Under the pieces are notes generated by a model that ran no database searches, was not told where the DNA came from, and worked only from the letters and a program-made list of their open reading frames with translations. A program made the position numbers and the translations under genes. This document shows positions 1 to 8,661 of a DNA stretch of 64,000 bases, piece after piece. The stretch is from Bradyrhizobium diazoefficiens (GTDB taxonomy: Bacteria > Pseudomonadota > Alphaproteobacteria > Rhizobiales > Xanthobacteraceae): assembly GCF_018131185.1 (NCBI RefSeq), contig NZ_JAFCJE010000006.1, forward strand, positions 248,001-312,000, in the 5' to 3' direction. Numbering within the stretch: the stretch's first letter is position 1; every line of letters starts with the position of its first letter.

Positions 1-387
1 CGCGTCACCGTAGAAGATTGTATCGACAAGGTCGACAACCGGTTTGACTTGGTCCTGCTGGCCGCCCACCGTGCCCGCATGATCTCGTCCGGTTCACAAC
101 TAACGGTTGACCGCGATAACGACAAGAACCCTGTTGTGTCTTTGCGCGAAATTGCCGAGACGACCATTTCGCCTGAGGACCTCCGCGAGGAGCTGGTGCA
201 CTCGCTCCAGAAGTTCGTCGAGGTCGACGAGCCCGAGCCGGATACGGTGCCGCTGATCGGTTCCGCGGGTGCAAGCGTCGATGCGGACGATACCGAAGTC
301 GCCGTCGAGCGCATGACCGAAGAGGAGCTCCTGAAGGGTCTCGAAGGCCTCGCGCCGCCCGAGGAGCAGCCCGAGGAAGACGAGTAA
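1..387 (+). CDS. rpoZ: RNA polymerase omega subunit (5' end cut off)
   Basis: Omega subunit, which helps assemble and stabilise the core RNA polymerase. The frame is open from base 1 and reads RVTVEDCIDKVDNRFDLVLL, the family's N-terminus; relatives begin MARVTVEDC, so only about two codons lie outside the window. Helical segments with the conserved AAHRAR and VVSLREIAE motifs follow, then an acidic C-terminal tail rich in Glu and Asp that is usual in rhizobia. A strong hairpin terminator follows the stop. The neighbour rsh is the usual partner downstream in alphaproteobacteria and bacteria generally. Confidence 0.95.
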   Translation, partial: RVTVEDCIDKVDNRFDLVLLAAHRARMISSGSQLTVDRDNDKNPVVSLREIAETTISPEDLREELVHSLQKFVEVDEPEPDTVPLIGSAGASVDADDTEVAVERMTEEELLKGLEGLAPPEEQPEEDE

Positions 388-425
388 ATCGTCGGTCGCG
401 ATCGTCGACTTCCTGTGATTTCGTC

Positions 426-459
426 AAAGGCCCGAACGGTTGTTCGGGCCTTTGCTTTT
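426..459 (+). terminator. Rho-independent terminator after rpoZ
   Basis: A 12-bp perfect stem (AAAGGCCCGAAC with GTTCGGGCCTTT), a GGTT loop and a following GCTTTTG tract lie 39 bases past the rpoZ stop. It separates rpoZ from rsh, so rsh probably has its own promoter in 460-592. Confidence 0.85.
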
Positions 460-592
460 GTTGACGTTTTCGTGGTTACCATGGCGTCGTCGCTGGCGAT
501 GCGTCCTGTCACCGAATTGATCGGACACGAGCGCGATCGGAGCTAAGATGTATGGAGCGGGCTGCTTAGGGCCCGTTTGAAGGCAGGACGGC

Positions 593-2878
593 ATGGTATA
601 TCGGCGCCGCAGATCCACGCAGATGCAGGCCGCAACCGAATCGGTTGCAGTGGCCCCGACTGCGCCGGTCGCCCGCCCGGCCAAGCCTCGCGCGCGCATG
701 ATGCGTCAATATGACCTCGTCGAGCGCGTCCGGTCCTACAATCCCAACACCAACGAAGACCTGCTGAACCGCGCCTATGTCTATGCCATGAAGGCGCATG
801 GCTCGCAGACCCGCGCCTCGGGCGATCCGTATTTCTCGCACCCGCTCGAAGTGGCAGCGATTCTCACCGACCTGAAGCTCGATGACGCCACCATCGTGGC
901 CGCGCTGCTCCACGACACGATCGAGGATACCGAAGCGACACGGGCCGAGATCGACCAGATCTTCGGGCCGGAGATCGGCGCCCTGGTCGAAGGCCTGACC
1001 AAGCTGAAGCGGCTCGAGCTGGTGTCGCGGGAGGCCAAGCAGGCCGAAAACCTGCGCAAATTGTTGCTCGCCATTGCCGACGATGTCCGCGTGCTCCTGG
1101 TCAAGCTCGCCGACCGTCTGCACAACATGCGCACGCTGGACTTCGTGCCGACGGATTCGCGCAGGCGCATCGCCGAGGAGACGCTCGACATCTATGCGCC
1201 GCTGGCGGGGCGCATGGGCATGCAGGAAATGCGCGAGGAGCTGGAGGATCTGTCCTTCCGCACCCTCGATCCCGAAGCCTATTCGGTCGTGATGCAGCGT
1301 CTCGATGCGCTGGCCGAACGCAACCGCAATCTGATCGGCGAGATCGAGGACCAGCTCTCCAACAATCTGCGCCACCGGGGCTTGGGAGCGCGGGTCTATG
1401 GCCGCCGCAAGAAGCCGTTCTCGATCTGGACCAAGATGGAGCGCAAGTCGGTCGGCTTCGAGCAATTGTCCGACATTTTCGGCTTCCGCCTCGTCGTCAA
1501 CGACATCGAGGCCTGCTATCGCGCGCTCGGCATCGTCCACACCACCTGGCCGGTCGTGCCGGGGCGCTTCAAGGACTACATCTCGACGCCGAAGCAGAAC
1601 GACTACCGTTCGATCCACACCACGGTGATCGGCCCGGGTAACCAGCGCGTCGAGCTGCAGATCCGCACCGAGGCGATGGACCAGATCGCCGAGCGCGGCA
1701 TCGCCGCGCACGTCTTCTACAAGGAAGGCGTCGGCTCCCCGACCGAATTCCTCAAGCGCGAGTCCAACGCGTTCGCCTGGCTGCGCCACACCATCGGTAT
1801 TCTCTCGGAGAGCGCCAACCCGGAGGAATTTCTCGAGCACACCAAGCTCGAGCTGTTCCACGACCAGGTGTTCTGCTTCACTCCGAAGGGCAAGCTGATC
1901 GCGCTGCCGCGCCACGCCAACGTGATCGACTTCGCCTATGCCGTGCATACCGACGTCGGCAACAGCGCGGTGGGCTGCAAGATCAACGGCCAGTTCGCGC
2001 CGCTGTCCTCGGAGCTCCAGAACGGCGACGAGGTCGAGGTGCTGACCTCGGAGGCACAATCGGCACCGCCTTCGGCCTGGGAAACGCTTGCGGTCACCGG
2101 CAAGGCGCGCGCCGCGATCCGCCGCGCCACGCGCACCGCCGTGCGAGATCAATATGCCGGTCTCGGCCGGCGCATCGTGGAGCGCCTGTTCGAGCGCGCC
2201 AAGATCGAATATGCCGACGACAAGCTCAAGGGCGCGCTGCCGCGGCTCGCGCGCACCTCCATCGAGGACGTGATGGCGGCGGTGGGGCGCGGCGAGATCA
2301 AGGCCTCCCACGTCGCGCGTGCGATGTACCCCGACTACAAGGAGGAGCGCATCGCGCGCTACGGCGTCAAGAAGGGGCTCGCCGCCAAGCTCAAGGAGAA
2401 GTCGTCGGAGGCGCCGCGCAGCCCGGTCGCGATCCCGATCCGCGGCATCAACTCCGACCTGCCGATCAAGTTTGCCCCGAACGGCGGCGCGGTGCCCGGC
2501 GACCGCATCGTCGGCATCGTCACGCCGGGCGAGGGCATCACGATCTATCCGATCCAGGCGCCGGCGCTGAAGGATTTCGAGGAGGAGCCGGAACGCTGGC
2601 TCGATGTGCGCTGGGACATCGAGGACTCCGCGCCGCAGCGCTTCCCGGCCCGCATCAAGGTCGAGAACGTCAACGAGCCCGGGGCGCTGGCGCAGATCGC
2701 GACCGTGATCGCCGAGCACGACGGCAACATCGACAATATCAGCATGCAGCGCCGCTCACCCGATTTCACGGAGACGACGATCGATCTCGAGGTCTACGAT
2801 TTGAAGCACCTCAGCGCGATCCTGGCGCAGCTGCGCGCGAAGGCAGTCGTCGCCAAAGTCGAACGTGTTAATGGATAG
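593..2878 (+). CDS. rsh: Bifunctional (p)ppGpp synthetase/hydrolase
   Basis: Single long RelA/SpoT homolog of 761 residues that makes and degrades the stringent-response alarmone. Order seen: HD hydrolase domain (AMKAHGSQ near residue 65 and LLHDTIEDT near 105), synthetase domain (RRKKPFSIWTKM, then RFKDYISTPKQNDYRSIHT), TGS (FTPKGKLIALP) and C-terminal ACT domain. The RFKD loop fits the RXKD form typical of bifunctional enzymes rather than the EXDD form of synthetase-only RelA. The HD motif is intact, so hydrolase activity is expected. The first 30 residues are Arg/Ala rich and poorly conserved, so the true start could be slightly downstream. Alphaproteobacteria usually carry only this one long enzyme. 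Confidence 0.95.
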   Translation: MVYRRRRSTQMQAATESVAVAPTAPVARPAKPRARMMRQYDLVERVRSYNPNTNEDLLNRAYVYAMKAHGSQTRASGDPYFSHPLEVAAILTDLKLDDATIVAALLHDTIEDTEATRAEIDQIFGPEIGALVEGLTKLKRLELVSREAKQAENLRKLLLAIADDVRVLLVKLADRLHNMRTLDFVPTDSRRRIAEETLDIYAPLAGRMGMQEMREELEDLSFRTLDPEAYSVVMQRLDALAERNRNLIGEIEDQLSNNLRHRGLGARVYGRRKKPFSIWTKMERKSVGFEQLSDIFGFRLVVNDIEACYRALGIVHTTWPVVPGRFKDYISTPKQNDYRSIHTTVIGPGNQRVELQIRTEAMDQIAERGIAAHVFYKEGVGSPTEFLKRESNAFAWLRHTIGILSESANPEEFLEHTKLELFHDQVFCFTPKGKLIALPRHANVIDFAYAVHTDVGNSAVGCKINGQFAPLSSELQNGDEVEVLTSEAQSAPPSAWETLAVTGKARAAIRRATRTAVRDQYAGLGRRIVERLFERAKIEYADDKLKGALPRLARTSIEDVMAAVGRGEIKASHVARAMYPDYKEERIARYGVKKGLAAKLKEKSSEAPRSPVAIPIRGINSDLPIKFAPNGGAVPGDRIVGIVTPGEGITIYPIQAPALKDFEEEPERWLDVRWDIEDSAPQRFPARIKVENVNEPGALAQIATVIAEHDGNIDNISMQRRSPDFTETTIDLEVYDLKHLSAILAQLRAKAVVAKVERVNG

Positions 2879-2923
2879 GCGCATCCCGCATGCGCCCGTC
2901 TCTCTGATTTCGTGAGTTCTGAA

Positions 2924-3676
2924 ATGCCCGCTTCGAAGCTCCGCCTCGGTGTCAATGTCGACCATGTCGCGACCCTGCGTAACGCGCGCGGAGGCCGCAA
3001 TCCCGATCCGGTGCGGGCGGCGCTGCTGGCGATCGAGGCCGGCGCCGACGGCATCACCGCCCATTTGCGCGAGGATCGCCGCCACATCCGCGACGAGGAC
3101 ATGGCGCGGCTGAAGGCCGAGATCTCCAAGCCGCTCAATTTCGAGATGGCGGCGACCGACGACATGATGCGCATCTCGCTTGCCACCAGGCCGCACGCGG
3201 TGTGCCTGGTGCCCGAGCGGCGCCAGGAGGTGACCACCGAAGGCGGGCTGGATGTGGCCGGCCAGCACGACGCGCTCGCGCCTTACATCGCGCGGCTTAA
3301 CGACGCCGGTATTCGGGTCTCGCTGTTCATCGCCGCCGATCCCGCCCAGATCGAGATGGCGGCGCGGCTGCGCGCGCCGGTGATCGAGATCCACACCGGC
3401 GCCTGGTGCGACGCCGTGGTCGACGGCCACACGGAGAAGGCCGAGGCCGAATGGCAGCGGATCGTGGCGGGCGCCAAGCTGGCCAGGGCTGCCGGGCTCG
3501 AGGTTCATGCCGGGCACGGGCTCGACTATACGACCGCGGAGACGATCGCAGCCCTGCCTGACATCATGGAGCTGAACATCGGCTACTACATGATCGGCGA
3601 AGCGCTGTTCGTCGGCCTTGCCGAGACGGTGCGCAGCATGCGCGCGGCGATGGACCGCGGCCGGAGCCGGGCATGA
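2924..3676 (+). CDS. pdxJ: Pyridoxine 5'-phosphate synthase
   Basis: Condenses 1-deoxyxylulose 5-phosphate with 3-amino-2-oxopropyl phosphate in the final ring-closing step of vitamin B6 synthesis, in the cytoplasm. The 250-residue TIM barrel starts RLGVNVDHVATLRNARGG and carries the IEIHTGAW, EVHAGHGLDY and ELNIGYYMIGEALF motifs of the family. I prefer the ATG at 2924; a GTG at 2912 is in frame but adds only four residues. The stop overlaps the acpS start (ATGA), a classic alphaproteobacterial arrangement. Confidence 0.95.
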   Translation: MPASKLRLGVNVDHVATLRNARGGRNPDPVRAALLAIEAGADGITAHLREDRRHIRDEDMARLKAEISKPLNFEMAATDDMMRISLATRPHAVCLVPERRQEVTTEGGLDVAGQHDALAPYIARLNDAGIRVSLFIAADPAQIEMAARLRAPVIEIHTGAWCDAVVDGHTEKAEAEWQRIVAGAKLARAAGLEVHAGHGLDYTTAETIAALPDIMELNIGYYMIGEALFVGLAETVRSMRAAMDRGRSRA

Positions 3677-4092
3677 TCATCGGCATCGGCTCCGACCTGA
3701 TCGACATCACCCGCGTCGGCAAGGTGATCGAGCGCCATGGCGAGCGCTTCCTCGACCGCATCTTCACCGCGGCCGAGCGGGCCAAGGCGGAGCGGCGCGC
3801 CAAGAACGAGAAGATGGTGGTGGCGACCTATGCCAAGCGCTTCGCCGCCAAGGAGGCCTGCTCCAAGGCGCTCGGCACCGGGATCCGGCGCGGCGTGTGG
3901 TGGCGCGACATGGGGGTGGTCAACCTGCCGGGCGGCCGGCCGACCATGCAACTGACCGGCGGCGCCCTGGCCCGGCTTCAGGCCCTGACGCCGGAAGGGT
4001 TCGAGGCGCGGATCGACCTGTCGATCACCGACGATTGGCCGCTGGCGCAGGCCTTCGTCATCATTTCCGCCGTGCCGCTGCCGAAACCCTGA
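3673..4092 (+). CDS. acpS: Holo-[acyl-carrier-protein] synthase
   Basis: Transfers 4'-phosphopantetheine from CoA to the serine of acyl carrier protein. The 139-residue protein opens IIGIGSDLIDITRV with the Mg-binding Asp, and has the second ligand in FAAKEACSKALGTG, both diagnostic of AcpS-type transferases. It overlaps pdxJ by 4 bases and is probably translated with it. A 247-base gap with an AT-rich stretch (about 4110-4150) separates it from lepB and may hold a promoter. Confidence 0.95.
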   Translation: MIIGIGSDLIDITRVGKVIERHGERFLDRIFTAAERAKAERRAKNEKMVVATYAKRFAAKEACSKALGTGIRRGVWWRDMGVVNLPGGRPTMQLTGGALARLQALTPEGFEARIDLSITDDWPLAQAFVIISAVPLPKP

Positions 4093-4339
4093 CCGATCCC
4101 GTGAATTCCATGAATTATGTTATAAATCAATAAGTTATGTAGTTTTGATGCGATCCTTGATTGCGTGGCCTCCGACAACCGTCTAAAAGTCCGCGGACGC
4201 AAATCAGCCTGGGCGAATTCGGCTTTACGCCGGAATTGGCCCTCACTATCAGAATCAGGACAATCTCCTTGCGCCGCGAACCGGTGGGCCGTTCGCGGGA
4301 GGAGGGCGCTCTGTGATCGCCGCCGGAATTGAGAGAGCA

Positions 4340-5104
4340 ATGAGCGTGACTTCGGGAACGAAAACTGAGAGCGGCGTCGGCGAAACGATCCGGGTCGTGA
4401 TCCACGCTCTCCTGATCGCGCTGGTGATCCGCACCTTCCTGTTCCAGCCGTTCAACATCCCGTCCGGCTCGATGAAGGCGACGCTGCTGGTCGGCGACTA
4501 TCTGTTCGTCTCGAAATATTCCTACGGCTATAGCCATTATTCGATTCCGTTCTCGCCGCCGCTGTTCTCCGGGCGGATCTGGGGCTCGGATCCGGCCCGC
4601 GGCGACATCGTCGTGTTTCGCCTGCCGAAGGACGATTCCACCGATTACATCAAGCGCGTGATCGGCCTTCCCGGCGACCGCATCCAGATGCGGGACGGGC
4701 TGCTCTACATCAACGACGCGCCGGTCGAGCGGCAGCGGATGAGCGAATATGTCGGAGAGGAGCCCTGCGGCTCGGAAGGCGGCGGCATCTCCCGGGTGAA
4801 GCGCTGGAAGGAAACGCTGCCGAACGGCGTGTCCTATGAGACGCTCGACTGTGCCGACAACGGCTATGTGGACAACACCAACGTCTACACAGTGCCGTCA
4901 GGCCATTTCTTCATGATGGGCGACAATCGCGATAATTCCACCGACAGCCGCTTCCTCGGCCAGGTCGGCTATGTGCCGCAGGAGAATCTGATCGGCCGCG
5001 CCCAGATGATCTTCTTCTCCATCGCCGAAGGCGAGCATGCCTGGATGTTCTGGCGCTGGCCGTGGGCGGTGCGCTGGAATCGCTTCTTCAAAATTGTCCG
5101 ATGA
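4340..5104 (+). CDS. lepB: Signal peptidase I
   Basis: Membrane-bound leader peptidase that cleaves signal peptides of exported proteins. One N-terminal membrane segment (about 17-36) is followed by the catalytic Ser44 in IPSGSMK and the general-base Lys105 in DYIKRVIGLPGD, then GDNRDNSTDSR box E. At 254 residues it has the usual length. The ATG at 4340 is preceded by GAGAG and fits better than an in-frame GTG at 4313. Its stop overlaps the rnc start (ATGA). Confidence 0.93.
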   Translation: MSVTSGTKTESGVGETIRVVIHALLIALVIRTFLFQPFNIPSGSMKATLLVGDYLFVSKYSYGYSHYSIPFSPPLFSGRIWGSDPARGDIVVFRLPKDDSTDYIKRVIGLPGDRIQMRDGLLYINDAPVERQRMSEYVGEEPCGSEGGGISRVKRWKETLPNGVSYETLDCADNGYVDNTNVYTVPSGHFFMMGDNRDNSTDSRFLGQVGYVPQENLIGRAQMIFFSIAEGEHAWMFWRWPWAVRWNRFFKIVR

Positions 5105-6012
5105 AAGACGAAGCCAAGGATAGCGCGATCCAATCGATCGAGGCCCAATCGGGCCCCGACGGCGAAGCTGCGACCAAGAGCCTTGCAGCCAAGACTCCGG
5201 AAGCCAGGTCTCCTGAAACCAAGACTCCGGAAACCAAGACTCCTGGAGCGAAGACTCCTGAGGCCAAGGCGCCCGCGAAGAAAAAGCGGACGCGGAGCAG
5301 AAAGGCCAAGGGCAGCGATGCCAATGCGGCGCTCGAGGCGCGCATCGGCTACAGCTTCACCGACCCGAACCTCCTGATGCAGGGGATCACGCATGTCTCG
5401 GCGCTGAAGTCCGGGCGCAAGCGCGGTGACAGCTATCAGCGTCTGGAATTTCTCGGCGACCACGTGCTCGGGCTCGTCGTCTCCGACATGCTCTATCACG
5501 CCTTCCCGAACGCCGATGAGGGCGAGCTGTCCAAGCGTCTTGCCGAGCTCGTGCGCAAGGAAAGTTGCGCCGACGTCGCCAAGTCGCTCGGTCTGCTCGA
5601 CGACATCAAGCTCGGCTCGGTCGGCTCCAGCGCCGACGCGCGCTTGCGCAAATCGGTGCTCGGCGACATCTGCGAGGCCGTGATCGGCGCTGTCTTCCTC
5701 GACGGCGGCTACGCGGCGGCGTCCGATTTCGTCAAACGCAACTGGACCGAGCGCATGCACAAGCCGCGCCGTCCCCTGCGTGATCCCAAGACCGTGTTGC
5801 AGGAATGGGCGCAGGGCAAGGGGCTGCCGACGCCGGTTTACCGCGAGGTCGAGCGCACCGGCCCCCACCACGATCCGCAATTCCGCGTCGCGGTGGATCT
5901 GCCTGGCCTCGCGCCGGCCGAAGGCATCGGCGGCAGCAAGCGCGCAGCAGAGAAGGTGGCAGCCTCGGTGATGATCGAACGCGAAGGCGTCGGCGGCAGC
6001 AATGACGGCTGA
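5101..6012 (+). CDS. rnc: Ribonuclease III with a repetitive N-terminal extension
   Basis: Double-strand RNA endonuclease for rRNA and mRNA processing. From about residue 77 it is a standard RNase III: QRLEFLGDHVLG holds the first acidic residues, GDICEAVIGAVFLDGGY the second pair, and a dsRNA-binding domain ends the protein. What is unusual is residues 1-75, a low-complexity tail made of five or six near-repeats of a Lys-Thr-Pro-Glu-Ala type unit followed by a basic KKKRTRSRK stretch. The start codon overlaps lepB, so the extension is very probably translated. The 3' end overlaps era by 11 bases. Confidence 0.95.
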   Translation: MKDEAKDSAIQSIEAQSGPDGEAATKSLAAKTPEARSPETKTPETKTPGAKTPEAKAPAKKKRTRSRKAKGSDANAALEARIGYSFTDPNLLMQGITHVSALKSGRKRGDSYQRLEFLGDHVLGLVVSDMLYHAFPNADEGELSKRLAELVRKESCADVAKSLGLLDDIKLGSVGSSADARLRKSVLGDICEAVIGAVFLDGGYAAASDFVKRNWTERMHKPRRPLRDPKTVLQEWAQGKGLPTPVYREVERTGPHHDPQFRVAVDLPGLAPAEGIGGSKRAAEKVAASVMIEREGVGGSNDG

Positions 6013-6928
6013 AGCAAGCGGCGAGACGCCCACTGCGACGCGCTGCGGCTTCGTTGCGCTGATCGGCGCGCCGAACGTCGGCAAGTCCACGCTGGTCAAT
6101 GCGCTGGTCGGGGCCAAGGTCACGATCGTCTCGCGCAAGGTGCAGACCACGCGCGCGCTGATCCGCGGCATCGTGATCGAGAACAACGCGCAAATCATCC
6201 TGGTCGACACGCCCGGCATCTTCCTGCCCAAGCGCAGGCTGGACCGCGCCATGGTCTCGACCGCCTGGAGCGGGGCGCATGACGCCGATCTCGTCTGCGT
6301 GCTGCTCGATGCCAAAACCGGAATCGACGAGGAAGCCGAGGCGATCCTCACCAAGGTCGCCAGCGTCAACCACGAGAAGATCCTCGTCATCAACAAGGTC
6401 GATCTGGTCCAGCGCGAGAAATTGCTGGCGCTGGCACAGGCCGCCAACGAGCGCATGAAGTTCGCGCGGACCTTCATGATCGCGGCGATCTCGGGCGACG
6501 GCGTCGACGACATCCGCACGACGCTTTCAGAGATGGTGCCGCCGGGACCGTTCCTCTATCCCGAGGACCAGATGTCGGACGCGCCGATGCGGCAGCTCGC
6601 GGCCGAGATCACGCGCGAAAAAATCTATCAGAAGCTGCACCAGGAATTGCCCTACCAGTCCACGGTCGAGACCGACACATGGGAGGAGCGCAAGGACAAG
6701 TCGGTGCGGATCGAGCAGACGATCTTCGTCGAGCGCGAAAGCCAGCGCAAGATCATGCTCGGCAAGGGCGGCGCCACCATCAAGTCGATCGGCGCGGACT
6801 CGCGCAAGGAGCTGATGCAGATCCTGGACGTGCCGGTGCATCTGTTCCTGTTCGTCAAGGTGCGCGAGAACTGGGGCGACGATCCCGATCGTTACCGCGA
6901 GATGGGCCTGGACTTTCCCAGGGAATAA
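6002..6928 (+). CDS. era: GTPase Era
   Basis: Essential GTP-binding factor for 16S rRNA maturation and 30S assembly. G-domain motifs are all visible: GAPNVGKSTLVN (G1), DTPG (G3) and NKVD (G4). A C-terminal KH domain with GKGGATIKSIG binds RNA. The 308-residue length is normal. It starts inside the end of rnc, matching the conserved lepB-rnc-era operon. Confidence 0.96.
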   Translation: MTAEASGETPTATRCGFVALIGAPNVGKSTLVNALVGAKVTIVSRKVQTTRALIRGIVIENNAQIILVDTPGIFLPKRRLDRAMVSTAWSGAHDADLVCVLLDAKTGIDEEAEAILTKVASVNHEKILVINKVDLVQREKLLALAQAANERMKFARTFMIAAISGDGVDDIRTTLSEMVPPGPFLYPEDQMSDAPMRQLAAEITREKIYQKLHQELPYQSTVETDTWEERKDKSVRIEQTIFVERESQRKIMLGKGGATIKSIGADSRKELMQILDVPVHLFLFVKVRENWGDDPDRYREMGLDFPRE

Positions 6929-6948
6929 CCAGGAAAGATCGGTATCCG

Positions 6949-7329
6949 ATGAGCGTGCCCAGCAACGTCAGGCGCTTCGAAGCGCTGCTCTACGCATCGT
7001 TGATGCTGGACGCCTTGTCCGTTGCGGTGCAGGACCGCACGCCCAATGCCCAGGTGACCGAGCAGATGATCATGACGGGGACCTTGCTGGCCGGCGGCAT
7101 GATCCTGCTCCTGGTTTATTTCGTCAGGCTCGCCGCGCATCATCGCAAGAACTGGCCGCGCTTTGTGCTGGCGGCAGCGCTGGTGCTGACGGTGATCTCG
7201 CTCGGCCAGATCATTGGGGAGAAGGGCCTGGAGCTCGACAGCGCCATCGAGATCGTGTCCTGCGCGCTGACGACGATGGGCCTCTACTACTCCTTCACCG
7301 GCGACGCGCAGGGCTGGTTCAACGCGTGA
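6949..7329 (+). CDS. Small four-helix membrane protein, unknown
   Basis: A 126-residue protein I cannot name. It shows four hydrophobic stretches (about 9-24, 42-62, 73-91, 98-115) and no enzymatic motif. It begins 20 bases past era with an ATG and lies between era and recO, which elsewhere are often adjacent, so it may be co-transcribed with the operon. Function is unknown. Confidence 0.7.
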   Translation: MSVPSNVRRFEALLYASLMLDALSVAVQDRTPNAQVTEQMIMTGTLLAGGMILLLVYFVRLAAHHRKNWPRFVLAAALVLTVISLGQIIGEKGLELDSAIEIVSCALTTMGLYYSFTGDAQGWFNA

Positions 7330-7339
7330 CGTTTTGCGC

Positions 7340-7440
7340 GGTGCCATAGGGTGGGGCAAAGGCGCGCCCTTGCGCGCCGTGCCCACCATCGCATCATGGT
7401 CGCAAAAATGCGTGGGCACGCATCGCTTTGCCCACCCCAT
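7340..7440 (+). repeat. Dispersed palindromic repeat, family A, copy 1
   Basis: About 100 bases with GGGCAAAGGCGC at one end and GCTTTGCCCACC at the other, and internal CCGTGCCCACC and GTGGGCACG arms that can fold into nested hairpins. It closely matches 31199-31286 in reverse orientation. It fills the gap between the membrane protein and recO and has no coding potential. Confidence 0.8.
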
Positions 7441-7470
7441 AATAGTTCGAAATGCGATAAGATTCCTCCC

Positions 7471-8223
7471 ATGGAATGGACCGACGAGGGCATCGTGCTG
7501 GGCGTGCGGCGGCATGGCGAATCCAGCGCCATCGTCGAGCTCTTGACGCGCGGGCACGGCCGGCATCTCGGTCTCGTGCGCGGCGGCGCCGGCTCGCGGA
7601 TGCGGCCCTTGCTGCAGCCGGGGAACAGCGTGAGCGTGGTGTGGCGGGCGCGGCTGGACGAGCATCTCGGCACCTACGCGATCGAGGGCCTGAAGCTGCG
7701 CGCGGCCAATTTGCTCGGATCATCCCATGGCGTCTACGGCGTCACTCATCTCGCTTCGATTGCGCGGCTCTTGCCGGAGCGCGATCCGCACGAGGAGATT
7801 TTTGCGCTGCTCGAGCATTCGCTCGACGATTTCGACGATATCGGCGGCGCCGCCGTCCATGTCATCCATTTCGAGCTGGCGATGCTCGCCGAGCTCGGCT
7901 TCGGGCTGGCGCTGGACAATTGCGCGGTGACCGGCGAGACCACCGACCTGATCTACGTCTCGCCGAAATCCGGCGGCGCGGTATCGCGCGGCGCAGGCGA
8001 GCCTTGGCGCGACCGCCTGTTGCGCCTGCCGCCATTCCTGCGCCAGGGCGAAACCGCCAGCGATCTCACCGAGCAGGATCTCCAGGACGGCTTTCGGCTC
8101 ACCGGCCTGTTCCTGCTGCGCCACGTGCTGGAGCCGCGCGGGCAGGGCCATTCCGACGCGCGCGCGGGCTTCATCAATGCCCTGACACGGCAGCAGGCAA
8201 AGGCGGCGATCTCCGCGCCATGA
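7471..8223 (+). CDS. recO: DNA repair protein RecO
   Basis: RecF-pathway protein that loads RecA on SSB-coated single-stranded DNA. The 250-residue product starts MEWTDEGIVLGVRRHGE, the expected N-terminus of the OB-fold, and continues with the C-terminal helical domain (FELAMLAELGFGLALDNCAV). Relatives often have a zinc-binding Cys cluster after this point; only one cysteine (NCAV) is visible here. I chose the ATG at 7471, since the frame upstream runs into a repeat element. Confidence 0.93.
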   Translation: MEWTDEGIVLGVRRHGESSAIVELLTRGHGRHLGLVRGGAGSRMRPLLQPGNSVSVVWRARLDEHLGTYAIEGLKLRAANLLGSSHGVYGVTHLASIARLLPERDPHEEIFALLEHSLDDFDDIGGAAVHVIHFELAMLAELGFGLALDNCAVTGETTDLIYVSPKSGGAVSRGAGEPWRDRLLRLPPFLRQGETASDLTEQDLQDGFRLTGLFLLRHVLEPRGQGHSDARAGFINALTRQQAKAAISAP

Positions 8224-8325
8224 GCGAGGCGGGACTCTGGATTGTCGCTTGATGCGAAGTTCCATGGAACGAAATCCAGACTGATGGAATTGGCAATGAG
8301 GGTTCCACAACCGGGGACAGCCTAA

Positions 8326-8601
8326 ATGTTGATCAGGGGATTCGCCTTGTCCGCGGCGCTGCTCGCGTTTGCGCCTGATGCAATGGCTGCGGAGCCGCAA
8401 CCCGGCGCGTTTCGCCGGGCCTCCTGCACCGTCGTCCGGTACTATGTGGCCAAATATTCTGCTGCGGCCGCAGAGACATGGGCGCGGTCGAAGGGGGCGA
8501 CGGAGGCCGAAATCGAGGCCGCCCGGCGTTGTCTGGCCAATGTGCCGACGCCGCCTCAGGACAAGTCCCAAACCGTGACAGCCGGATGGGCGGGCCACTA
8601 G
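8326..8601 (+). CDS. Small secreted protein, unknown
   Basis: A 91-residue product with an N-terminal signal peptide (hydrophobic 6-16, likely cleavage after AMA at 21) and two cysteines (CTVV and RRCLA) that might form a disulfide in the periplasm. The middle is a predicted helix rich in Ala and Glu. I do not recognise the family. It stands alone between recO and parC. Confidence 0.6.
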   Translation: MLIRGFALSAALLAFAPDAMAAEPQPGAFRRASCTVVRYYVAKYSAAAAETWARSKGATEAEIEAARRCLANVPTPPQDKSQTVTAGWAGH

Positions 8602-8661
8602 CCGCCCACAGGGAACCAATCCATCCTTGCCCGATTCGCTTCCACGGTTTAACCGGGCGGC

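Noticed and set aside
566..2719. A 717-codon open frame on the minus strand opposite rsh
   Set aside because: It is the antisense shadow of a clearly conserved gene; composition is dominated by Arg/Leu/Asp/Gly and it has no domain.
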